Assembly: GCF_938045405.1 (NCBI RefSeq)
Contig: NZ_CALIMW010000172.1
Coordinates: 1 to 24,602 of the forward strand
Reading direction: 5' to 3'
Length of the DNA: 24,602 bases
Source of the DNA: an uncultured Campylobacter sp.
GTDB lineage: Bacteria; Campylobacterota; Campylobacteria; Campylobacterales; Campylobacteraceae
The notes beneath the pieces are model-generated. The model saw only the letters and a program-made list of their open reading frames with translations. It had not been told where the DNA came from and made no database searches. The first letter of the stretch is position 1. The number at the start of each line of letters is the position of its first letter. Positions 7,354 through 14,414 of the stretch are shown here, piece after piece. A program made the translations under genes and the position numbers.

Positions 7354-7509
7354 TTTAATATCAAGCTTATCGTCCCGCCTTTTTATGTTCTTGTGATATT
7401 TTTATCCAACTTATGCAGGCGCAAAGCTCGCACATAGGCGGTTGCAGGTTTAAATTTGCGTGCAAACCGCTTTGGTATATTTTTTAACGTTAGTTTAATG
7501 CTAAATTTA

Positions 7510-7515
7510 TATAAT
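7510..7515 (+). promoter_or_regulatory. -10 box upstream of mccR
   Basis: TATAAT 66 bases before the mccR start, in AT-rich sequence; no clear -35. Confidence 0.5.
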
Positions 7516-7581
7516 TTAAGCGAGTTATATTTTAAGAGACGATTAAGAATGAAATGTGCTAAGCTTGGAGGCGGATAGAGT

Positions 7582-8271
7582 ATGCAAGATTACGAATTAT
7601 TGGACGTTTTGTCCAATAAAAGGGTTCTTTGTCTAGAGGATGAGCCCGGGATTTTAAAAAATATAACCGAATCGCTGCAGCTGTTTTTTGGCGAAGTAGT
7701 AGGGGTTAAGGACGGGCTGGAGGCGCTTGATGAGGCGATGAGCGGCTCGTACGACGCGCTGGTTTTTGATATCGGCGTGCCGCATATGGACGGGCTAGAG
7801 GTCGTTAAAAAGATCCGGGCCGCGGGTATCGGCGTGCCGATCGTGATACTTTCGAGCCACACCGAGCAGGAGTATCTGTGGCGGGCGGTGGAGCTTAAGA
7901 TCACTAGGTATCTGCCTAAGCCGTACGACAAAAACGCCTTTATAAAGGCGCTGCAAGACGTCGCTGCGGAGCTGATAAATCACGCGCCGATATTTAGCAT
8001 AAGCAGCGAGCTGAAGTATGATTTTGCCAAAAAGATCATCTACGTCAAAGACAGCGCCTGTCATCTTTCCAAAAGCGAGAGCAAGCTTTTGGAGTACTTC
8101 TTAGCGCGCAAAAATCAAACTATAACCTACGAGCAGCTATTCGACTACATGTGGGAGTTCGAGCAGCCCAGCAAGGAGGCGATCAAGGCGATCGTCAAAG
8201 AGCTACGCCGCAAGATCGGCAAGGACGTGATCAAAAATTTATATGCGGTGGGGTATCTCTTTGAAGTATAA
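7582..8271 (+). CDS. mccR: MccR, OmpR-type response regulator
   Basis: The 229-aa protein has a receiver domain with the acidic cluster E19-D20-E21, the phospho-acceptor D63 (LVFDIGVPHMDG), S91 and K113 (LPKPYD). A C-terminal winged-helix DNA-binding domain follows (about 140-229: CHLSKSESKLLEYFLARKNQ, then AIKAIVKELRRKIGKDVI, then a hairpin wing YAVGYLFEV). This is the OmpR/PhoB layout common in Campylobacterota. The start at 7582 has GGAGGCGGATAG upstream. It overlaps the sensor kinase gene and lies directly upstream of mccA. By position and family it corresponds to MccR of Wolinella, which from literature knowledge is needed for sulfite-induced mccA expression. Confidence 0.85.
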   Translation: MQDYELLDVLSNKRVLCLEDEPGILKNITESLQLFFGEVVGVKDGLEALDEAMSGSYDALVFDIGVPHMDGLEVVKKIRAAGIGVPIVILSSHTEQEYLWRAVELKITRYLPKPYDKNAFIKALQDVAAELINHAPIFSISSELKYDFAKKIIYVKDSACHLSKSESKLLEYFLARKNQTITYEQLFDYMWEFEQPSKEAIKAIVKELRRKIGKDVIKNLYAVGYLFEV

Positions 8272-9679
8272 ATTTAAATTTATCGTAGCGCTTTTCGTGC
8301 TGCTATATATCGTAATTACGGCTTTGGTTTTTAACTTCTACCGCGAGCTTGCGCTAAAGGACACGAGGCGCGAGGCGTTTTATATCCTAGATACGATGAA
8401 TGCGGTGCGCGACTACGTCTCGACCGTGCAGCGCCCGCTAATAAACGAGCTTAAGGAAAAAAAGCTTCTGAGTGAGGATTTTTTCGATCCGAGGCTGATG
8501 TCCTCGACCTACATAACGCGCGAAATTTATAAAATTCAGCTCGCCAAAGAAAACATCAACTACGACTACAAGCTCGTCGCCACCGATCCGCTCAATCCGG
8601 AGCACGAGGGAAGCGAGTTTGAGAATGAAATTTTAGAGGGCTTTAAAGAAAACAAATATAAAGAATACTCCAGAGTCATCTATGATAAAGGCGGCGCCTC
8701 GTATCTTTTGAGCCTGCCGATAACAAACTCCCAGCCTTCGTGCACCGAGTGCCACAGCATCAACGCAGCGCCTAAAAAGATGCAAGAGCTCTACGGCGAT
8801 GTGGGAAATTTCAAAGGCGGTCTAGGCGATACGATCGCGATGATAAGCTTTAAAATTCCGATAAAAAGCATTCTGCTCTATCACACCAAAGAGTTTGTCG
8901 TTAGCGGCCTAAGCTTGCTTGTGGTATTTTTGATCTGTATATTTTGTATCTATAAAATTCACAAAAAAAACGCGACTTTAAAGATGCAAACGCAGCTTTT
9001 ACTGATAAATCAAAGCCGCCTCGCGCTCATGGGCGAGATGATTGGCAATATCTCACACCAGTGGCGCCAGCCGCTATCGCAGATCAGCTCCACGCTCATA
9101 AATTTAGAGCTTTACAACGAGCGGGGCAAGCTATCAAAAGAAAGGCTCGAAGGCGGCATTAGGGACGCGGGCGAGCAGGTGAAATTTATGAGCGATACGA
9201 TCGAGGATTTTAAAAATTTCTTCAACCCAAACATGCCGAAGAGGGAATTTAGCGCCAGCGAGGCGATCGAGCAGGCGCGTAAAATTTTAAACGCCTCGCT
9301 TAAAAAACACGTCATCGATATAAGCGTGCGGATAGAGGAAAATTTCACCCTTTACGGCAACGTAAACGAGCTCATCCAGGTGCTAATAAATATCATAAAC
9401 AACGCAAAGGAGGCGTTTTTGGACGTACCGCTTAAACGGCGCGAGATTAAAATCCGCTCGTTTTTAAAACAGGGCGAGCGGGTAATCACGATCGAAAATA
9501 ACGCAAGCCGCATCGACGAAGCGCAGCTAGATAAAATTTTTGAGCCGCACTTTACGACAAAACAGCAGGGCAGCGGGCTAGGGCTATATATGAGCAAGAT
9601 GATAATCGAAAAAAATGGAGGGAGCATAAGCGCTGCAAATTCCGATGAAGGCGCGATATTTACGATCTCTTTTCGTTAA
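8243..9679 (+). CDS. mccS: MccS, sensor histidine kinase with periplasmic haem c motif
   Basis: Two membrane helices (about 10-30 and 218-238) bracket a periplasmic domain of about 190 residues that carries a CXXCH haem c motif, CTECH at C167, near its end. The domain resembles the DUF3365/Tll0287-like haem sensor domain. The cytoplasmic part has the phospho-acceptor H272 in SHQWRQPLSQ, an N box (LINIINNAKEAFLD) and a G2 box (GSGLGLYMSK). The G1 box normally reads DNGGGI, but here reads NNASRI (419-424), so the conserved Asp is Asn. The ATG at 8243 has no ribosome binding site; an in-frame TTG at 8261, preceded by GGTGGGG and giving MKYKFKFIVALF, is a plausible true start. It overlaps mccR by 11 or 29 bases. 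The stimulus, presumably sulfite or redox state, is inferred. Confidence 0.83.
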   Translation: MRWGISLKYKFKFIVALFVLLYIVITALVFNFYRELALKDTRREAFYILDTMNAVRDYVSTVQRPLINELKEKKLLSEDFFDPRLMSSTYITREIYKIQLAKENINYDYKLVATDPLNPEHEGSEFENEILEGFKENKYKEYSRVIYDKGGASYLLSLPITNSQPSCTECHSINAAPKKMQELYGDVGNFKGGLGDTIAMISFKIPIKSILLYHTKEFVVSGLSLLVVFLICIFCIYKIHKKNATLKMQTQLLLINQSRLALMGEMIGNISHQWRQPLSQISSTLINLELYNERGKLSKERLEGGIRDAGEQVKFMSDTIEDFKNFFNPNMPKREFSASEAIEQARKILNASLKKHVIDISVRIEENFTLYGNVNELIQVLINIINNAKEAFLDVPLKRREIKIRSFLKQGERVITIENNASRIDEAQLDKIFEPHFTTKQQGSGLGLYMSKMIIEKNGGSISAANSDEGAIFTISFR

Positions 9680-9720
9680 ATTTAGACTTCATTAAATTTC
9701 TCCCTTTTTCACCCTTTTTT
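9678..9720 (+). terminator. Weak AT stem with T-rich tail after mccS
   Basis: AAATTTA (9678-9684) and TAAATTT (9693-9699) form a 7-base AT stem followed by CTCCCTTTTTCACCCTTTTTT. It would partly separate the regulator genes from mccA. The low stability makes this uncertain. Confidence 0.35.
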
Positions 9721-9783
9721 GTTGATATTATTTTGAGCGTAGAACTTTGCTAATTTAAAATTTCGATTTTCAAAGGAGGAGCC

Positions 9784-11859
9784 ATGAAAAAATGGAATAA
9801 GATGCTACTAGGCGCGCTAGCCTGTATTAGCATTTTTGCCGCAGGAGCCTGTGCTGATGAAGGCATGGGGCATGAGATGGAAATGTCGCAAAAATCGCGC
9901 GACGTCATCGCAAATCCTAAGGGCACGTTGCAAAGCAGAGGCGTCATATCCTTGCAGGACTACGTCGTAGAAGAGCGAGAGATGTATGACTGGCTATTTA
10001 AAAATCACCCGATTTTTACCAAATACGGCGGTAAGACGGTCGGTAAGATGGATGTACACGACCGAGGTTTGGAGTGGCTTGCGGAAGGGCATGGATTTGA
10101 CTTTTCAAAGGCGAGCAAAAGAGACGACGGCAAGGGCTATAGCTCTATGATGTATAGAATCCCTGCGGGCTCTTCTTTGCAATTTCCGAATAAATTCATA
10201 GGTCCTGAAAAATGCGGCGAGTGCCACCCTGCGCAGTATGAGACATGGAGCAGATCGCGCCACGCCACTACTATCCGCTTCCCGGGCGAGCACCCGGAGG
10301 TTAATAACAACCTAACCGATCCTGTATTTAGTCCGGATACGGCGTCGATCCTTCCAAAAGGTATTACCCCTGACGTAATTTATGCGACCGTGGGGCATCT
10401 AAGGACAAAATTTGGCTACGTAGATGCGTGGCTTCTACGCGGAACCTATCACGTAGAGGGCGGCTTGCTAAGAGATGGCACCGGTCAAATCGTAGCCGGT
10501 GGCAACCAATTCCAAAGGACTTGGGCGTTAAATTTAGACGATGAGACGGTCAAAAAGATCAAAAAGATCGTTCCGGAATTCCCGGGCACGCTTGAGGAAT
10601 ACGGCGATAACGGCGGTTACGTAAGAGGTCTTGCGTCGTATGCTGCGAAATATAAAAAATCGATGTTTTTCCAAGCAAACAGCTCGTATTGCGAAGTCTG
10701 CCACCCATTCAAATTCGATTTTAAAACTAAAAAAGAATTCTATGCTGCTTTGGGTAACGCAAAAGAGCTTCAAAAGCACACTATCTCCAAGGGTATCACC
10801 TGCGAAGAGTGTCATGGAGCGGGCGGTCACCTTGACGGCGCTACAAATTTTAGAACCTCAAACTGCGAACGCTGCCACCAAAGATTTAACTATAGCCCTG
10901 ATTTAGCTCGTGCTAATCCGCTAAACAACGGAAATCCCGATCTATCTCTTAGCTCTAAATTTAAATCTATGGGTCCAGGCTGCGGCTCTGAGGGCTCTCA
11001 ATCATACTTCACCGCTCACTACGAGAAGGGTATGCGCTGCGTAACCTGCCACGATCCGCACGATAATACCGGACCGGTAGTTGGCGATAAAACCGTCAAG
11101 GGCGTAAATTATAACTCCGAGCAGGGCTATTTGAGCGCGTTTTATACAAAGCCTAAGATCACAAAAGAGTGCAAAGATTGCCACCAAGAGCAAGCCTACA
11201 TCGCCGCAAGAGCCGATACGCATAAAGACAATACCTGCGCATCTTGCCACATGCCGTTTATGATGAGCTGCGAGAACTTCTACGCTATTCAGTTTCAAGA
11301 CAACGCGGGATTCGATACTCAAAGAAGATCGCACATCTGGAAGATCGACATCGATCCTGCTAGAAAATCTCTAGTCGCAGGCGATGCCGCTAAAGGTCCA
11401 AGAGATGCGAAAGATTGGCACTTCCAAAGAAATAAAGATGGACGAAATTTCGTCGATCTTATGTGGTCGTGCGCGAGAACCTCGTGGGCGGATAAAGATA
11501 TGCAAGATACCAAAGGCTGCCATAGCCCTGTCGTTTCCGAGCTAAAAGAGACACTTCACTTCAAGAACCAAAAGCAGGTTTACGATGAGGTTATGGGCTG
11601 GCAAACTCCGATTAAGAGCGACTTCTCGCAAGTTAAGATCGGTATTCAAGGAATTTACTCTATCCTTGAGACTAAAAAGCTTAACTCCAGCGATAAAACT
11701 CGCGTTTACGAGCTAATAGAAAAAGCTCAAGACACCGTCGATCTTATCGAAAAAGACGGCTCATGGGGTATGCATGGCTTTAAATATACTAAGCAAAGGC
11801 TAGAAGCCGCTAAAGAGTATATCAAAGAGGCTCAAAGAATTCTAAATAATAATTTATAA
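9784..11859 (+). CDS. mccA: MccA, octahaem haem-copper sulfite reductase
   Basis: The 691-aa precursor has a Sec signal peptide (cleavage near AGACADE, about residue 24). It has seven CXXCH haem motifs, at C144, C303, C340, C361, C419, C463 and C485, plus one CX15CH motif running from C563 to C579-H580. That combination is diagnostic for MccA, the periplasmic respiratory sulfite reductase of Wolinella, which reduces sulfite to sulfide with six electrons. Two extra cysteines, C400 (GPGCGSEG) and C496 (MMSCENF), lie one residue away in numbering from the Wolinella Cu(I) ligands as I remember them (C399 and C495), so the copper site appears intact. The C-terminal part is helical (about 600-691). 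AAAGGAGGAGCC is a very strong ribosome binding site. mccBCD-ccsA1 follow as in Wolinella. Confidence 0.96.
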   Translation: MKKWNKMLLGALACISIFAAGACADEGMGHEMEMSQKSRDVIANPKGTLQSRGVISLQDYVVEEREMYDWLFKNHPIFTKYGGKTVGKMDVHDRGLEWLAEGHGFDFSKASKRDDGKGYSSMMYRIPAGSSLQFPNKFIGPEKCGECHPAQYETWSRSRHATTIRFPGEHPEVNNNLTDPVFSPDTASILPKGITPDVIYATVGHLRTKFGYVDAWLLRGTYHVEGGLLRDGTGQIVAGGNQFQRTWALNLDDETVKKIKKIVPEFPGTLEEYGDNGGYVRGLASYAAKYKKSMFFQANSSYCEVCHPFKFDFKTKKEFYAALGNAKELQKHTISKGITCEECHGAGGHLDGATNFRTSNCERCHQRFNYSPDLARANPLNNGNPDLSLSSKFKSMGPGCGSEGSQSYFTAHYEKGMRCVTCHDPHDNTGPVVGDKTVKGVNYNSEQGYLSAFYTKPKITKECKDCHQEQAYIAARADTHKDNTCASCHMPFMMSCENFYAIQFQDNAGFDTQRRSHIWKIDIDPARKSLVAGDAAKGPRDAKDWHFQRNKDGRNFVDLMWSCARTSWADKDMQDTKGCHSPVVSELKETLHFKNQKQVYDEVMGWQTPIKSDFSQVKIGIQGIYSILETKKLNSSDKTRVYELIEKAQDTVDLIEKDGSWGMHGFKYTKQRLEAAKEYIKEAQRILNNNL

Positions 11860-11862
11860 TTC

Positions 11863-11894
11863 TTTCGGGGTCGCGTAAGTTCGCGGCCCCGAAA
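11863..11894 (+). promoter_or_regulatory. Stable hairpin between mccA and mccB
   Basis: TTTCGGGGTCGCG and CGCGGCCCCGAAA pair over 13 bases with one G-T wobble, around a 6-base loop (TAAGTT), starting four bases after the mccA stop. It is followed by TTTAAAAGG and not by a T-run, so it is more likely an mRNA 3'-end stabiliser or partial attenuator than a full terminator. Confidence 0.7.
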
Positions 11895-11910
11895 TTTAAA
11901 AGGCAAATGT

Positions 11911-12684
11911 ATGCAAAAAAGACTAAAAATTTTCTTGCCTATCGTTTTGGCAAGCTGCGCGTTGGGCGCGAATTTAACTACGCAAGAACAAAAAGAATCT
12001 TATAGCATCGGAGCTTCTACAGGAAGCTATGTTTCAAACCAGCTGCATTCACAAGCCGCGTTAGGTGTCAAATATGACTTAGATGCGGTGATAGAGGGGT
12101 TTTTGGACGCTCTTAAAAAGCAGCAGAAACTAAAAGATGAGGAAATTATTGCGCTTTTGAATCAAAGAGCCGATAAACTAAATAAGATCGTAGAAACAAA
12201 TTCCAAAGCGGAGCTTGATAAAAATTTAAAAGCAGGCAAGGAATTTATGGCGAAAAATGCCAAAAATCCGGACGTTAAAACCACAAAATCCGGTCTTCAA
12301 TATGAAATTCTAAAGCTAGGTATGGGCGAAAAGCCAAAGCCTGAGAGCGTAGTAGTGATGAACTACAAGGCGTATTTGACGAACGGTAGCGTATTTGACG
12401 ATACTTTCGCGTCTAAAATTCCGGCGCATCTTTCTATGATAGGCTTAATCGACGGATTGCGCGAGGGATTGCTTTTGATGAATACGGGCTCGAAATATAA
12501 ATTTACAATCCCTAGTAATTTAGCCTATGGCAACGTGGACGTAGATAGAATTCCTGCGGGTTCTGTGGTGATTTTTGAAGCCGAATTACTAAAAGTTTTA
12601 AAGCCCGGCGAGCTTGCCGATGCGGCGAAAAAGCTTAGCGAGAGCGAGGCTAAAAGCTTTCACGACGCGAATAAAACAAAGTAG
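11911..12684 (+). CDS. mccB: MccB, FKBP-type periplasmic peptidyl-prolyl isomerase
   Basis: The 257-aa protein resembles Mip/FkpA. After an export signal (residues 1-20) comes a helical dimerisation domain (about 25-115), then an FKBP domain (about 128-228) with NGSVFDDTF, the hydrophobic core and LAYGNVDVDRIPAGS. The signal contains VLASC, a possible lipobox, so it may be a lipoprotein; a Sec site after LGA is the alternative. In the FKBP pocket the usual VIxGWxEAL reads LIDGLREGL, so the conserved Trp is Leu and isomerase activity may be low. In the Wolinella cluster the equivalent gene follows mccA, and folding of MccA around its haems is the likely job. The ribosome binding site is a modest AAAAGG. 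Confidence 0.9.
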   Translation: MQKRLKIFLPIVLASCALGANLTTQEQKESYSIGASTGSYVSNQLHSQAALGVKYDLDAVIEGFLDALKKQQKLKDEEIIALLNQRADKLNKIVETNSKAELDKNLKAGKEFMAKNAKNPDVKTTKSGLQYEILKLGMGEKPKPESVVVMNYKAYLTNGSVFDDTFASKIPAHLSMIGLIDGLREGLLLMNTGSKYKFTIPSNLAYGNVDVDRIPAGSVVIFEAELLKVLKPGELADAAKKLSESEAKSFHDANKTK

Positions 12685-12712
12685 TTTTGCTTAAATTTAG
12701 TCGGAGGAGAAT

Positions 12713-13426
12713 ATGCAAAAGCAAAGAAGAAATTTTATAAAATCCGCCGCACTCGGCTCTTTGGGGCTTGGCGCAATCGCCTCAAATTTACTTGCGCAAA
12801 GCGGCGACGGCGCGGATAAAAGCGCGCAAGACGCAAACGCAAGCGTCAAAAAGCAAGAGCCGAAAAAGCCGCACTACGGCATGATATTCGATCAGAACAA
12901 ATGCGTGGGCTGTACCGATTGCGAGATCGCCTGTAAAAAGGTAAATTCGGTTCCGAAAGGTCAAATGAGGCTTTTTATCCAGGACAAAACCGATCCGCTA
13001 AATTTGAAAGAAAAGCGCTATGTTAGGGTTTCTTGCCAGCAGTGCGAGGATGCGCCGTGCGTAAAAGTTTGCCCGACCAAGGCCTGTCACAAGGACGAAA
13101 AAACGGGCATAACGACGATGAACACCGATGATTGCATCGCCTGTAAATACTGCATCGTCGCCTGTCCTTACGACGTGCGCTTTATAAATCACGATACCAA
13201 AGCCGCGGAGAGCTGCAACTTCTGCTTGGATACGAATTTAAAAGACGGTCACGAGCCCGCCTGTATCGAGGCGTGCAGATACGAGGCGATCGTATTCGGC
13301 GATCTAAATGACGAAAGCTCGCACATCAGCAAGCTACTTCGCGTAAAAGACAGCCTGCGCATGCATCCTGAGTGCGGCACGAAGCCGAGCCTGCGCTATA
13401 TTCCTGCGGTAAAACTAGGAGTGTGA
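12713..13426 (+). CDS. mccC: MccC, Tat-exported four-cluster ferredoxin (NrfC type)
   Basis: The 237-aa protein begins with a twin-arginine signal (QRRNFIKSAALGSLGLG), showing export of a folded cofactor protein. Sixteen cysteines form four [4Fe-4S] clusters: 64/67/70/74, 108/111/116/120, 141/144/147/151 and 168/171/184/188. This is the NrfC/PsrB/DmsB family electron-transfer subunit, which docks on a NrfD-type membrane protein and passes electrons on the periplasmic side. The next gene, one base downstream, encodes that partner. The ribosome binding site is GGAGGAGAAT. The gene order mccA-mccB-mccC-mccD matches Wolinella. Confidence 0.94.
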   Translation: MQKQRRNFIKSAALGSLGLGAIASNLLAQSGDGADKSAQDANASVKKQEPKKPHYGMIFDQNKCVGCTDCEIACKKVNSVPKGQMRLFIQDKTDPLNLKEKRYVRVSCQQCEDAPCVKVCPTKACHKDEKTGITTMNTDDCIACKYCIVACPYDVRFINHDTKAAESCNFCLDTNLKDGHEPACIEACRYEAIVFGDLNDESSHISKLLRVKDSLRMHPECGTKPSLRYIPAVKLGV

Positions 13427-13427
13427 T

Positions 13428-14399
13428 ATGAACGGAGCTATAAATTTTACTGCGACCTTCTCGTACGGCGTGGAGTGGGGCTGGCCGATCGCGGTCTATC
13501 TTTTGCTAGCAGGTATGAGCGGCGGCGCTTTAGTAGTTGCGCTCCTAGTTAAATTTTACAAAAAACAGACCGAAAGCACGCCGCTATTTAAGGCTGCGTC
13601 GCTGCTATCTTTCGTAGCGATCTTACTCGGTATGGTTTGTCTGGTAGCCGATTTAGAGCGACCGCTTCTTTTTTGGAAAATTTTGATCAATTACAACTTT
13701 ACTTCGGTTATGTCCGTGGGCGTGGCGGCGCTTTGCGTCTATATCCCGCTTAGCTTCGTAGCCTGCCTTTATGCGTTTGAAGCTGATCTTAGCGGATTTT
13801 TATCGCGCAGACTTACTTTTTTAAAGGGGCTTTTCACGCTCGTAATGAAAATTTTAAACGCGCTTCACCCGCTGCTTCTTGCGCTTACGCTAGTTTTTGC
13901 GGTCGCGATCTGCGCCTATACCGGCTTTTTGATCTCGGTTTTAGTTAGATTTCCTATCCTTAATACAGCCGTTTTGCCTGCGCTTTTCGTGGCGTCTGGC
14001 TTATCGGCGGGCATCGCGGGATCTAGCCTAATAGCCGCGCTTTTCTTTAAAGCTGAGCTGCACGACGGCGATCTAAAAACCTTGCACGCGGTCGAGTGGC
14101 CGGTTTTAGCGATGGAAATTTTACTAATCGGCATGATTTTCGTCTCGCTAGTAACGGGCAGCGACGTGCAAAAAGCCGCCAGCGTCGCATTTAGCGAGGG
14201 ATTTTATGCGAAGATGTTTTGGCTAGGCGTCGTGGGCGTAGGCTTTTGCGTACCGCTAGTTTTAAATTTCGCACTGGGCAAAAAGATCGCTCACACCGCA
14301 TTTGCGTTCTACGTTAGCGCGCTTGCCAGCGTGGTCGGAGTATTACTTCTTAGAATGTTTATACTATACGCAGGACAAACTTACGATATAATAATGTAA
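13428..14399 (+). CDS. mccD: MccD, NrfD/PsrC-type membrane quinol dehydrogenase subunit
   Basis: The 323-aa hydrophobic protein has about eight or nine membrane helices and the NrfD-family beginning, an amphipathic start followed by GWPIAVYLLLAGMSGGALVVALL. It would oxidise menaquinol and pass electrons to MccC, supplying MccA. Its start lies one base after the mccC stop, with GGAGTGTG as ribosome binding site inside the end of mccC, so translation is coupled. It contains no haem or Fe-S motif, as expected for the family. Confidence 0.93.
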   Translation: MNGAINFTATFSYGVEWGWPIAVYLLLAGMSGGALVVALLVKFYKKQTESTPLFKAASLLSFVAILLGMVCLVADLERPLLFWKILINYNFTSVMSVGVAALCVYIPLSFVACLYAFEADLSGFLSRRLTFLKGLFTLVMKILNALHPLLLALTLVFAVAICAYTGFLISVLVRFPILNTAVLPALFVASGLSAGIAGSSLIAALFFKAELHDGDLKTLHAVEWPVLAMEILLIGMIFVSLVTGSDVQKAASVAFSEGFYAKMFWLGVVGVGFCVPLVLNFALGKKIAHTAFAFYVSALASVVGVLLLRMFILYAGQTYDIIM

Positions 14400-14414
14400 A
14401 ACTGCGGAGGGTTA

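Larger units (their letters stand above)
7190..7581. other. Upstream region of the mccRS-mcc cluster
   Basis: No gene is visible in these 392 bases. They hold a pair of mutually exclusive hairpins (7315-7353), a second inverted repeat (GCGGTTGCA at 7438-7446 against TGCAAACCGC at 7461-7470, one-base bulge), a short TAACGTTA palindrome at 7485-7492 and a -10 box at 7510-7515. Confidence 0.5.

Noticed and set aside
11863..11894. Intrinsic terminator after mccA
   Set aside because: The stem is strong but is followed by TTTAAAAGG, with no T-run, and the next gene has no visible promoter of its own.
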